A DNA stretch of 64,000 nucleotides. Source: Saussurea involucrata. Its lineage: Eukaryota; Streptophyta; Magnoliopsida; Asterales; Asteraceae. The stretch covers positions 251,336,422-251,400,421 of the forward strand of contig CM066321.1 of NCBI GenBank assembly GCA_033807775.1. The letters are read 5' to 3'. The first letter of the stretch is position 1. Each line of letters begins with the position of its first letter. Below are positions 34,659-46,109 of the stretch, in pieces. Made by a program: the position numbers and the translations under genes. The notes under the pieces are model-generated. The model was not told the DNA's origin, did not search any database, and was given only the letters and a program-made list of their open reading frames with translations.

Positions 34659-34850
34659 ACAGCTTGAGTGAATCAGACACATCTCGGTGTGTTTGGTCTC
34701 AAGTTGCGGCTATGAAATTTTAAATCCTTTTACTAAAATCTTTTCGAATGAAAAAAAAAGGAAAACCCGTTTGGGAAACGGTGATTGAGGGCGTAGTGTG
34801 TACAGTCAACCGACGCTAAGTGGAAAGGTACAATACTTAGTGTATTTATC

Positions 34851-35600
34851 GCTTTCTAGATCATAAGGTGTGCATGCTAGATTGCCTATGTTGTTTACAC
34901 TGTACTGTATGATGATTGCTTGCTAGTAGGAATCAATACTAGTTATAGTAGGTTGTTAAGTGAAGGCCCTATAGGTTGTATGCAGTAAGGATCATATAGC
35001 CTTAGAATATTTGATTTAGTTCTATTGCGCAGCTCTTGTTTGAGTCCAACCGTTCTAGGATAGAATCTTGTATTCGGATGTCTATTTGATTCAAGCTGCA
35101 TGCGACTGGGTATTCGCGAGGCAACTCGTTATGGCTAATAGGGATTCCGTTGTAGCAAGGGTAGTGGGATGAGATGAAATTCCTAGTGAGCTGGGAAGAG
35201 TGTTTACATATGAGTATGTATGCTAGAATGCTTTCTAGAACATAGGAGTATGTGTACTAGATTGCTTGGTGCTTATTACACTGTACTGCATGTTTGTTGT
35301 TTGCTAATAGGAGTTCATGCTAGCCTTGATAAGTTGTTAAGTGAATGCACTATAGGTTGTATGTGGTAGGAACCAAGTAGCCTTAGAATGTCGGATTTAG
35401 TTCTATTGCGCAACTCTTGTTTGAGTCCAACCGTTGTAGGGTAGAATCTTATATTCGAATGTCTATCTGGTTTTACACTGTGTGCGACTATGCATTCGCG
35501 AGGCGACTCGTCATGACTAGTGGGGATTTCGTCATAGCAAGGGTAGTGGAGTTGGGTGGAATTCCTAGGGAGCTAGGAATTCCACCTAACTCCACTACAG
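34851..35600 (+). repeat. Tandem duplication of the leader unit in B
   Basis: A unit of about 379 bp starting GCTTTCTAGA occurs at 34851-35229 and again from 35230, both containing CTCTTGTTTGAGTCCAACCG and a GCGAGGC(A/G)ACTCGT motif. The copies have diverged by many substitutions. A has one copy (about 8360-8750, minus strand). Confidence 0.85.
35543..35598. repeat. 26-nt inverted repeat with 4-nt loop
   Basis: Arms 35543-35568 and 35573-35598, loop GGAG. The only non-Watson-Crick pair is a G/T, which is a wobble pair in RNA. In the first leader copy the corresponding sequence lacks the second arm, so the palindrome arose by copying one arm in inverse orientation. Confidence 0.9.
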
Positions 35601-38489
35601 AGTGTGTACACATGCCGGTGCGGGCATATGTGTGTAGTTATCGGTGAGAAACTACTTGGACCCATCGGATGGAACTCGGAATGAGTGATGATAGGCGTGG
35701 AAGGTAGTAGTAGAGCTCCTACTATCGGAAACACAGGATCAATGCTCGAGTCGGGGAGAGTCACGAGGAATCCAAGGAGTTGAGCATGAGCGTTGTTAGT
35801 GTGAATTATTATGTGCTAATAACTCGTTGTAATATCTACCCAGAATAGCCATCACAAGGAGGAACGACTATAGTAAACCTACTAGTACAGGTGTGTACTT
35901 AATTTGCTTTGATGGGATGATCGTTGGGGTAGCGACGAAGGTTATAAATTAGTAGTCGTTGGAATAAAAAGGACGATTCTAGTATTAATCACTTGGAGTG
36001 ATGATAAGGATGATGTTTGTTTCGGGTCAAGGTGGATGATTGTGCTAGAATCATAGGCTTATAGAGCCGACTTTGATTTGAGGAAAAATTGTAGGGATTA
36101 TTTGACGTAATTTCCAACTTGCCTAAGAGGTGTAAATGTCCGGATGACGTTTGTGGATCAGAGAGTTTTGGAGGGGTATGAGTCGAGACGTCGGATGCTG
36201 ATTGAGTCATGCACAAAGTTTATTTTGAAAATAAATTACATTAACTAATTCTAGTGTTTCCAATCCTTTTGTGGATTGTGTTTTAGAATTTTGAGAAATG
36301 TTTAGCACACACACAAGATTTCGAATTATGGTTTTGAAAGTGCATGAAACCGTTTTATCACGGGAGTTGCAGACTTTGTTAGAAATTGTCTCATTTCGTT
36401 ATTTTCCAACGGTTCTTTCGGGTAAGATGATATCTGTGTTTTGTGGTGTCTAAAATGTTGGGAAAGTGACTACGGCTTGTGACTTTAACATTGGAACTCC
36501 TCCACATATGTTAGAGTTGAGACGGAAAGTTACATTCCACGATGTCCGTATAAAGCTATTTGAGTGATTTGGTTAAAATAAGTTTTGTTTTACGGCATGT
36601 TGAGTCGTGTGGGTTTAATTTCACGAGGTGCATATCTTATTTGTTTATGTGACCATTTGGCGAAATCTTGGAAATCAATTTAAAGAACCCCACCTTTTGA
36701 AGTTTTATGAGATTTTAGTCGATATTTTCAAATGATGGAAACAGATTAGTTTTTATCTTTAAGTTGAAACTTACACGAGACAGTTGTGTTTTAACAAAAA
36801 TATATTTGTAAACCGTTTCATCGTTTTGTATGACTAGCCGACGCGCGTAAGATTTGTTGGTGAACCATGTGCCACGACATTTTATGTTGAAAAAGAGAAA
36901 TTTTGGGGTCAAATGTCGTGGAACTGATTTTGAAAATTATGTGCACACTTTTGTCGCACCCGGTGTAAGGTCGAGCGGTTACTTTAAATACATGTCATGA
37001 ATCAATTCATACTAGAACCGTGACGGTTCATTTTCAAATAAATTATTTATTTCGCTTTACATTTTGTGAGTAAACTAAGCTGCAATGAAATGATTTTCAA
37101 CATGATTTTCATATGTGGGACGAGCGTGTCCATTTTTGCATAACTACCGACCTGGTAATAGTAGTTTTATTGCTTACCGTCTTTTTGAAATGAAAATCTT
37201 GACGTTGAAAATATTTTGTAAATGATTTTGTAAACCAGTTGGGAAGTGCGCTTAAGTGTTATGTGTCATTTTGAGAATTTTAAGGGTGTGAGTCCTTTTG
37301 GAAAACTCTTTTGTTTAACTCGTGTCGAGTTTGGGACTAATGTTATTTAAGAGTATTGCTTGCTTAAACTTTATTTAAACGCGTTTTTGACCGACTTATG
37401 GGTCTAGCAAGCGTGGAGCATTTTGCTCGGTTTTGACTTTGAGATAGTCATGGGTCGATTGCACGGTTTTTAATGGCTCGATGTGGAGTTTTGTTGATGG
37501 GTTGTTTTGTTGCACAGTTTTGCACTTATTGCACGTTGAGTATTTACATGTTGGGTGAGTGAGTCATTCCGGGATAGACATGTTGTTGGTAGACTGTTTG
37601 CATTAAATCCTTGGTCAGGTCAGTCAGACGTTGGTAACGTTCGGTTGGGTATCTCGGGGTGGGACCCCGGTATCCATGTGTTATGACCTTGACTTTCCAG
37701 TAGGCACTAAGAGGTTATAGTCTTGGGCACTTACCTGAGAGGTAGTTCCGATGTGCCGGGCCTTGAGACGTACCTGGGAGGTAGGCGTTAAGGCGTATCT
37801 TGATACAATGTAACTAGGTTTCCTAGAGCAAGCGTGGAGGATAAGTAGACGGTGGAAGACTGGGTATTCCACACGTGTTGTTAGTGGAGACCGAATAGTG
37901 TCGGTTAAGGGAATGATGCCCTTTGTAATTAAGAGAATAAATGCGCAGTAACCTTTTTGAAGTAAGTAGTATGTTTAGGTGTCGACTTTTGGGTTTGAGG
38001 CCAAACACCTTTAGTGTAATCGGAGATTTGTAGCCAATTTTAAAATAATTATGGTGATGGTAGTAGTAACCCTGAGATGCTTAATTGTGATGAATGGTTA
38101 TGGTGGAATGACCTTCGTGGGTGATTATAAGTTTACTGGTTTGACGATTCGTGTGAAATAAATTTTGGGAGCCTTTTAGAACTCGTGGAGGTTAATCGAC
38201 AGTTGTTGGTAAGTATGATCGGATTCGAGTATCCTATAAGGCATATTGGTGAGCACCTTTAGAATGGTTAGAGCTTGAAAGTTGAATCGGGATGTATGGA
38301 ACATCTAAGGTTGGGAGGCAACCGAAGTCGCTTGGTTAGGAATGAATCCAGTGTTGGAGTGTTTTTCCGATCATAATTTTCAGTGTCCTTGAAGGAGTTT
38401 TGTTAGTAAGAAAAGTATTCGAGAATTTCTAGACGGGGTGAGAAATTTAGATACTAGTTGAGGAAAGTCCAGTGGCCGCACCGAAGGGG
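35601..38489 (+). other. Non-coding internal region of B, shared with E
   Basis: No gag or pol. Many short blocks align with E 58890-62000 in the same order, for example CATAGGCTTATAGAG against CATAAACTTATGGAA, GTCATGCACAAAGTTTATTTT against CCATGCACGAAATTTACTTTT, and CTAAGGTTGGGAGGCAACCG against CTAAGGTTGGGAGGTAGCCG near the 3' end. Confidence 0.75.
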
Positions 38490-38576
38490 TTCGAGTGGAC
38501 GTGGGAACTCGAAATGGAGATGCGCGAGGGCTATCCCGAGTTATTCGCCGGTCTAGACTTCGAGGACGAAATCTAA
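38490..38576 (+). pseudogene. C-terminal chromodomain remnant of pol in B
   Basis: 28 codons plus TAA reading FEWTWELEMEMREGYPELF then AGLDFEDEI, aligned with the end of A pol ([19 protein letters not shown]). Everything upstream in pol is gone. Confidence 0.9.
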
Positions 38577-38579
38577 TCC

Positions 38580-38593
38580 AAGTGGGGGAGAGT
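38580..38593 (+). other. Polypurine tract of B
   Basis: AAGTGGGGGAGAGT directly before TG of the 3' LTR, 3 nt after the pol stop. Confidence 0.9.
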
Positions 38594-39030
38594 TGTAAAG
38601 CCCGTATCTCGGTATGTAATTTCTTGGTATTTTATTCTTTTTAAAAGCTGTTAGTTTTAACGTGGTTAGACGTTTTAGGCCTAATTATTAAATATGTCAA
38701 ATTTTGGTTAGTTGCGAGAAGGAATTAGTTGAGGGGCCTTTTGTGTCAAGGGCCAAAACATGCTTTGGTCTTGGCCCATGCAAATCCATAACTGAAATCT
38801 ATGATTTATTTTGGGTGGGTTTCGTGGTTTAGGAAACAAGAAAAGAGAAGAGGAGAGTGAGATAAACCCTACGGCTTCTACCCCCCCCCCTCCCCTCTCG
38901 TTCTACTTCGTCACCGCCGAACACCCCAAACCCTCCCTACCCCCTGCTGCCGTCGACCACCCCCGAGAACCGCCACAGCCGGCGTCGTCGTCGCCGGAGA
39001 GAGAGAAGGGGAGCGAGAAAGAGAGTTAGT

Positions 39031-39072
<42 letters not shown>

Positions 39073-40879
39073 TTCGCCGGAGGAGAGAGAGTTCGCCGGA
39101 GAAGAGAGAGTGACGCCGGAGAGAGAGAGAGAGACGCCGTCGTTTGCTGCCGGAAGCGGGGAGAAGGAAGAGTCGCATCGAGGTAGGTTCGTTTCCTTCT
39201 CGTTGTTGTGTTGCCAATTTTCTACCGTGAACCGCCGCAGCCACGGCTGCCGGCGGTGGGGCCGCTGCTGCACGCCGCCGTGGTGGCGGCAGAAGGGTGG
39301 GTGCAGTGTGTGTAGGTGCAGGTGTGGTTGCGGGGGAGTCGGGGTGGGCGATGTTGGGAGGTTTCGCCGGAGGGTGTTACCGTAACCACCGTCGCCGCCG
39401 CCAACCACCACCACCGCCGGAGGCGGCAGTGGGTAGTGCACGGTTGTTGTCCAGCGTAGTATAGCCCTTTCCAGTAAGCTTGTAGGCTGTTCGGGTCTGT
39501 TTGGGTTAAGCTTTGGCTTAATGGGTTTATAAACAACTTTTGTCATTTCATGTGAAAACGTTTTCTGCCACTGTTTTGCGACGGCCATAACTTTTCCGTC
39601 GTAGCTCGGATTGAGGCGAATCTGGTGCCCACGGTTCACATTCTGTGCCGGGCACACTTTTAGTGTTTTAGCGGAAGTCCGGTTCGGCCTCTAACTAGGC
39701 TTAAAATGGCTGTTGGTACAGCAGGTCTGGATGTGACAGTTTCGCGTCCTGTTTTTAGAAAATCCATAGTAAATTGTAGAAAAATCGTTAGTGCGCGTGC
39801 GATATGTCCCTGGAACCCTTAGACATGGGACTTTGTGATTATGGAAAATTATTTCTGGTTTAAGCAGTTTATAAGGGGTTAATCAGGTCCCGAACAGACC
39901 TGTGTGTTGAGAGTAAAAACTGGAGAAATGTATTTTTAAATTTAGTAGTCGTGGCTTTGGTTTGGGGCGTCACTTTGACAATTTTTAACACTTATTTAGG
40001 TGGAAAAAGGTGAACTGGTGTTGGCCGGTTCGTGTTGCTGTTAAGGTCATAAGCTTTGCGTTTGAGGTGAGTTCTCTCACTATATAGGATGGGAATTATA
40101 TTTGTGTTGCTGTAGTTCGAGTGTGTTGATTACGATTGTTTGTTGATATTATTGTGTTATGGAATATATATATATATATATATATATTTGTGTATATATA
40201 TTGATCTGTGATTTATGTACTTCTTGATGGTTGTTCCAAGAAGTATATGCGTTTGTATAATGAGTTGTGATTATATCTTCTTGATGGTCGTTCCAAGAAG
40301 TATAAGGCTACTTCTTGATGGTTGTTCCAAGGAGTATACGTGTTGGTATAATGTGTTGTGATTATGTCTTCTTGATGGCCGTTCCAAGGAGCATAAGGAT
40401 TATTACTTCTTGATGGTTGTTCCAAGGAGTATACGTGTTGGTATAATGTGTTGTGATTATGTCTTCTTGATGGCCGTTCCAAGGAGCATAAGGATTATTC
40501 GTGATATATTTTCTTGATGGATGTTCCAAGAAATTTATGTGCTGGTATGTTTAAGGGTGATGCTGATATAATTGCGATCCTATGTATGGATTGAATTCAC
40601 TAAGCTTCGTGCTTACCTCTTCCCAATATCTTATGATTTCAGGTGCGAGTAGCAGTCGGGCTTGACGGTACACACGGAAGCAAGGCGAAGATTGTTTAAG
40701 TTGATTTTTATTAAATGAGGACTTAATTATATAACTTTTTCCGCTGCTTAAACCTTGTTGACGGTTTTAAATAACGGCGTTTATTTTATTGTATTGGGAT
40801 GTGTTAACTTGTGGTTTTATTATAATAAAATGCATTATTTTTAAAAGTTTAAATTCCTTGTAATTTTTGGGACGTTACA
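38594..40879 (+). repeat. 3' LTR of B
   Basis: 2286 bp; differs from the 5' LTR by a limited number of substitutions, a longer TA run (near 40165) and a longer poly-C run near 38882. GA microsatellite at 39034-39070. Confidence 0.93.
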
Positions 40880-42375
40880 AATTGACTACATGCTGATTCC
40901 ATTCCTTCCTGACATTCTAGAGTTCCTAACAGAACCCACTTCATCCAAAGCTTCATAACCACTTATACCCCCACCGTTCTCACTTGAGGAAAAACACAAG
41001 ACTTTTCATAGTGCAAAAATCAAATTTTCAACCTATCCCAGTACCCAGACTCATTGCCGATAACATTACATCAAGTAACGTAACGCTACTTATTATCATT
41101 CCACCACAAGGATTCACTTCGACCCTTTCAACTCTTACCGTAAATAAAACCATTCTTACATAACCAAGCAATAGTTCAAACTACAATCATACCGACATTC
41201 CGAATTCAAAAGCTCGACTCCACATAAGGGTATTGCATAGTGGTCTCAACTTTTCATCACCTTATTAAGCCAGGTACGGCATTCACCTTACAAAGCCAGG
41301 CACGACATTCATAATTGTTCTCCACTGTGCAACCCGACTCCATACATAGTAACAATATCACAACAGCATGCAATAAACAATTACGTAGAAATGAACATAT
41401 AAACAACTCGCATGCTTTAATAAACGTTTTCACATCGCGTAATATAAAACCTTTCAAATAATTTAATCTGGTCAACATGCTCGTAACCATAATCAGTTAC
41501 GAAAACCTTTCGTAAAACCTTTCATTCACACAAAGAAGGTAAGGGAACTCACCTTAGCCTTAGTACTTCGACACACGCTCCGGGATACACTTTAGTTCAA
41601 ACCGAACACCTAAATTGGCACCACAAAAAATGGTGTTAAACTATCTAATTACATCCCCAAAACATTCTCAATAATCTCTAAGACCAAACCCCCAATCAAT
41701 ACCTCGATCCTAGACCCGAATGAACGGTGAAACGGAAACAAGGTTTGGGGAATAGGGCTTGGCGCCCCTGGTGGCGCGCAGAACACTGGTCTGCCCCCCC
41801 CCCCCCCCCCTTTCGCGAGACTTCTTCCAAAAATCAAGGGTTTCTCATCCCCAAACTTTCCCAAGTCAGTTCTAAGGCTTCTAAATCGATATTTTCGATA
41901 CCATAAACATTAAGAACCAATAACCATCATTTTAAACAACATAAAACCCATCAAATCCATCTAATGATTCATCACTTTTTAACTCCAAAACTCAAAAACT
42001 GAATCCATGGAAAAATGAAGATTATCAAGCAATCATGATGAAGCTTCTTATTGATTTGATCAAAATTCATAGGGAATCAATCCCAAAATCATTTGCCTTC
42101 TTTCTTATAGATTAAAACTCAACCAACAATTGGATTATCAAATCCCCAACCATAAACTTGCCTAATCAAAAGAGAAGAAAATAAGAAGAAATCAAACCTT
42201 GAAGAAGACGACTCAAACCATGCTGCAACTCTTCCTTTACACTTCCAATTGAATTTGCTAACAATAGAAAACTTTAAATCAATCCCCCAACAATTCCTTA
42301 CTTTCATCATAACCTCACTTATTCCAGTATATCAACTTTATATTCTCATACCGAATTACCGAGGATTACTTATCA

Positions 42376-42640
42376 TTACCTAATCAAAAGTTTTAACAAG
42401 ATCAAGTTCCAACACCATCCTATGCTTACTACTACCTCGAATTGCAACAAGATTATCGAAAATAACTTAATAGGCATTCCACACCCATCTATATCGCCAA
42501 CACAAATATCAAGTTCTTTTCTAACAATTAAGTGACAAAAGAATGGAAACACAATTGATCGGTTTGCACCGAAGTCAAATAGCACTTTAGCACGTGTAGA
42601 GTTTATAGAAATATACCTGTCTTCGTCCCTATCCATACAT
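42376..42640 (-). pseudogene. Decayed Ty3 protease fragment in F
   Basis: Minus-strand frame with ISINSTRAKVLFDFGANRSIV. The usual motif is DSGATHSF, so the catalytic serine and following residues are changed (D-F-G-A-N-R-S-I). About 80 codons in the protease position; no RT follows. Confidence 0.65.
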
Positions 42641-42905
42641 CGAGTCCGACTTGCCATTCTGTTGATTTTCGCAGGGTTAATATACACATAAGCACATTCC
42701 CCATATAATAAGGTATTCTAGTTCAAACATGTACTTGTAAGTTCAAAATTACACTGGCCAGGTGTAATTCGAAATTACCTTACATGATGTTCCTTCTACC
42801 TTTTTATACTTAACATCCCAAGGGTCTAAAATAATAGGGACATCCTACTTCACATGCAGTTTAAGTCTAGGTATAAATCCAAATACCTAAATCCCTTAAA
42901 CTAGG

Positions 42906-42917
42906 GCTCTGATACCA
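42906..42917 (-). other. Primer-binding site of F
   Basis: On the minus strand TGGTATCAGAGC lies 2 nt after the end of the 5' LTR. Confidence 0.9.
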
Positions 42918-42919
42918 TC

Positions 42920-44739
42920 TGTAACGACCTGGTTTCCCAAACATGCGTCAAATAACATATATTGCATAACATCGTTACATTCATAATAAAATACACAATA
43001 AATCACGTTCGGTCCCATAAGTCTCGAAACTATAAAATACATATGAACTTCTTAATCATCATCAGACATCAAAAGCCTCCTACGCTTTATCCTTTCCTTT
43101 GCCGCTATAAATTCCTCGACCTGGAATACATATTTTTGAAAACAAAATGAGGGTTAGACCAAACGGTCTAGTGAGATAATCCCTGTCATTTCAAAAATCG
43201 TTATAAAACCAATTTATATAAAACCATGTATCAAAAATAGTTTATATAAAACCTTTGTCAAAACACACATATACCACAAGTAATTAAATACCACACAAGA
43301 CTCGTGCACCGTGTACAACTCCTCCTCATTCCCATGGCCATATTAGTTGGTTGCAAGCCAACTAATAAATTAACTCCGCCGTACGACAATTACAGCCAAC
43401 ACCGCCGTACGAATATTACAGCCAATACTCCGCCGGTCCGAAACTCGGAACCCGGCCAACGTGCACTCGTGTAATGTATTGCTCATGTAAATACAATATA
43501 CATCTTAATATATTATATTTCAAACATAAACACATAAACACACCATCTATCATATTCCCATCATATCTCAATATATGATATTTTCATTTATAAACACGTC
43601 ATCACATTCCTACCACATATCCATCTCATATATATATAAACATATATATATGTATCCCAGTTTGAAAACATTTTAAAATAAAACTCACCTGATTGCTTTT
43701 CACCAAAAATCCTTCCAAGCCTTTCTCAAGCACTCTTATCTGTTACCCCAGAATTCACAGTATCTGAAACCAATTAAATGCAAATACCTTTTTAAGACTA
43801 AATCCCAAAATCCTCGACTCATATCGCAATCAACTACTGCGATAACCCCACGTCGCAACACACAATACATATCGCAATCAACTACTGCGACATAGTACCA
43901 TGTTGCATTTAACTATTGCGATATCTCCCCATATCGCAACCAACTGCTGTGATATACCTTTATGTCGCAACTGACCATTGCGATATCAAGAGCTTGTCGC
44001 AACCCAAGGTTGCGATATTCATGAATGTCGCAACTCAAGGTTGCGATATCTATGATGTTCATCCATATCTCAGTTAACTAAAATCATCCTAAACCCAGAA
44101 ATTACTGATTTCGACCATGAATGTTTCTGATATTTTGCAGATATGTTTAAGATCATAAATAGAAATTATCCATAAACTTAGTTTTCCAAAATATCCATAT
44201 TTCATTAAAACCCATTTATAAAACCATATGAACTTCTCTATTTAATTCTCCAAAACAACAATTATAAATAGAATCATACCTTTACTTCTAATCACTTGAT
44301 ATATTTAATCCTTTGCCAACATCTAGCTTTCTTCTTCTTCTTAATTTCTCTCTCTTTTCTCTTCTTTCTCTTTGCCGTGAACAAACTCACCCACACACAC
44401 TTATCTAATATATCTAACTCTCTTTCTCTCTTATGTGACTCACCAACACATACATAAAATATCTATCCATCTTATCTCTTATCATGACTCACACACAACA
44501 CCTCACCCTCTCTTTCTCTAATTAAATCACAAGAGGCGGTGGTGGATGTGATTTTTATAATCACATTTACCAAATAAACCTCAAACTCCTCTTAATTGGC
44601 AAAACATACCCTTAAGCTTCCATATTAAAATTAAAACTTACCCCTTAACTTCTAACTCCATAAAACTACTCCCAAACTTATCTAAAAAAAACCAAAATAA
44701 TAAAAATTAAATAAACCAACAATATACCCGGTTATTACA
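42920..44739 (-). repeat. 5' LTR of F
   Basis: 1820 bp, very close to 28723-30540. Differences include CCTGG against CCCGG near the end, GTAATGTATTG against GTAATGTAATG, and stem-breaking changes in the minisatellite. Confidence 0.92.
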
Positions 44740-44744
44740 TTAAC

Positions 44745-46097
44745 TGTGAAAAAGTAGGACACTTTGCTAGTGAATGCAGGTCAAAGAAAGTTTCTAGACC
44801 CTCATCTTTCCCCAAGAAATCCTCTAACCCCAGGGCTAGAGATGATAAGTATCAAAAGCTGAAAGAAAAATATGCAAAGCTGAAAAGCTTTAAGAAGAAA
44901 GGCAAAGGCCTGATGGCTGATTTTGATTGGGCTGCCTTTGATGAAGAAGAATCATCTGACTCTGAAGATGATGATGAGACCAATCTCTGCCTCATGGCCA
45001 AAATCGAAGATGAGGAAGAAAATTCTGACAATCCCTCTACTTCAACTTCTACCTCTAAGGTATCAACTTATTTCTTTACACATATTTCAGATATTGATGA
45101 AGCTGATAGTCTTCGAAAGATTGATCTCCTGACTATGAGTTTATATGATGCCATGAATGGCAAAACTGTTGTTGAAAATCAAAACCTTGATCTCGCTGAA
45201 CAGCTTAAAAACTGTCACCTTCAAATAGAAAAGCTTTCTAAAATAAAGAAGATTTAAAAGATCAGGTTCATATAAATTAACTAGTCAAAATCGAGCATGA
45301 AGAAGCTATCACTGCATTGAAAGCTGAAAAAGCTACTGTTGAAGGATGGTGTAAATCCACAACAACGATCACTGAGATAATTAAGTCTCAGATTCCCCTG
45401 AGTGACAAACGTGGTCTTGGTTACAAAGCTGATGCTGAAGAACCAACCACTGATCATTCTATGCTTAAGTTTGGAATGTTTGTGTCCTCAATCTCTGACA
45501 CTTCCTCATCTCAGTGTTCCTCTTCAAAAACTCCCATCCCTGAGGAAAAACCTACCTTAATCTCTAAAGGTAAGGGTAAAGAAAAAGTTTTCAATCAAAA
45601 ACCTCAGAAGGGTACCTTTGAACCTAAGCTGAATGCTTCTAAAGCTTCAGTGACTTATTCCTCTACTTCCAAGAACAAGATCCCTGGATTCATTCTGCGA
45701 TCTACTCCTAGAATCATAGTGGATATTATTGGTAAGAAATCCGAAGAACTGATTGTTCCTCCCATTTCCAATGCCAAAGGTATACTTGGTGCTGGCCCTG
45801 CTCATTTAAAATTAACGGGTAAGCATGCAAATGGTCCTAAAGCTACTTTTAGCTATAGAAAATGTTATCACTGTGGACTTACAAATCACATTGCTAGTAA
45901 GTGCTGAAAAATTAGCTAAGGTGAAGATCAATGCCCCCATGGCAAAGAAGACCAATGAGGTTAAGAAATTAACCAAAGTGAAGAATAATTCTGAAGCTGA
46001 ATCTTCAAATGCTGCGAAGATTGCTGAACCTTCCACTTCCTCAACCACCACTGATAAATGTGGACCCATGGTGAAATGGGTACCCAAATCAAACTAA
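44745..46097 (+). pseudogene. gag: gag of D, 3' part, broken
   Basis: Continues the gag frame after F with the rest of the first zinc knuckle (CEKVGHFASEC), an acidic region (ADFDWAAFDEEESSDSEDDD) and a heptad-rich stretch ending IEKLSKIKK. A lost base in an A run near 45245 shifts the frame; a TAA follows shortly after. The shifted frame 45317-45907 has the second knuckle CYHCGLTNHIASKC. The original frame then returns for the tail ending [13 protein letters not shown] at 46097. Confidence 0.85.
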
Positions 46098-46109
46098 TCT
46101 TCCTTTGTT

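Larger units (their letters stand above)
32367..40879 (+). mobile_element. Element B: non-coding derivative of a Tekay-like chromovirus
   Basis: LTRs 32367-34643 (2277 bp) and 38594-40879 (2286 bp) with perfect duplication AATTG (32362-32366 and 40880-40884). LTR ends, leader and purine tract are related to A. Internal sequence is 3950 bp and lacks gag and pol except the last 28 codons of the chromodomain. Few LTR differences indicate a recent insertion. It fits the class of large non-autonomous derivatives (LARDs). Confidence 0.93.
40885..42919 (-). other. Internal region of F, 5' part
   Basis: Leader and former gag side of F, read on the minus strand. It has no credible gene apart from the protease remnant. 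A run of 17 C lies at 41794-41810 and GC-rich sequence around 41755. Confidence 0.7.
28723..44739 (-). mobile_element. Element F: non-autonomous Ty3-type element
   Basis: LTRs 28723-30540 (1818 bp) and 42920-44739 (1820 bp), nearly identical, with perfect duplication TTAAC (28718-28722 and 44740-44744). Primer site and purine tract show minus orientation. Without B it is about 7.5 kb with 3.9 kb of internal sequence. Only a decayed protease fragment is recognisable. It must be mobilised by proteins from another element. Confidence 0.9.
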
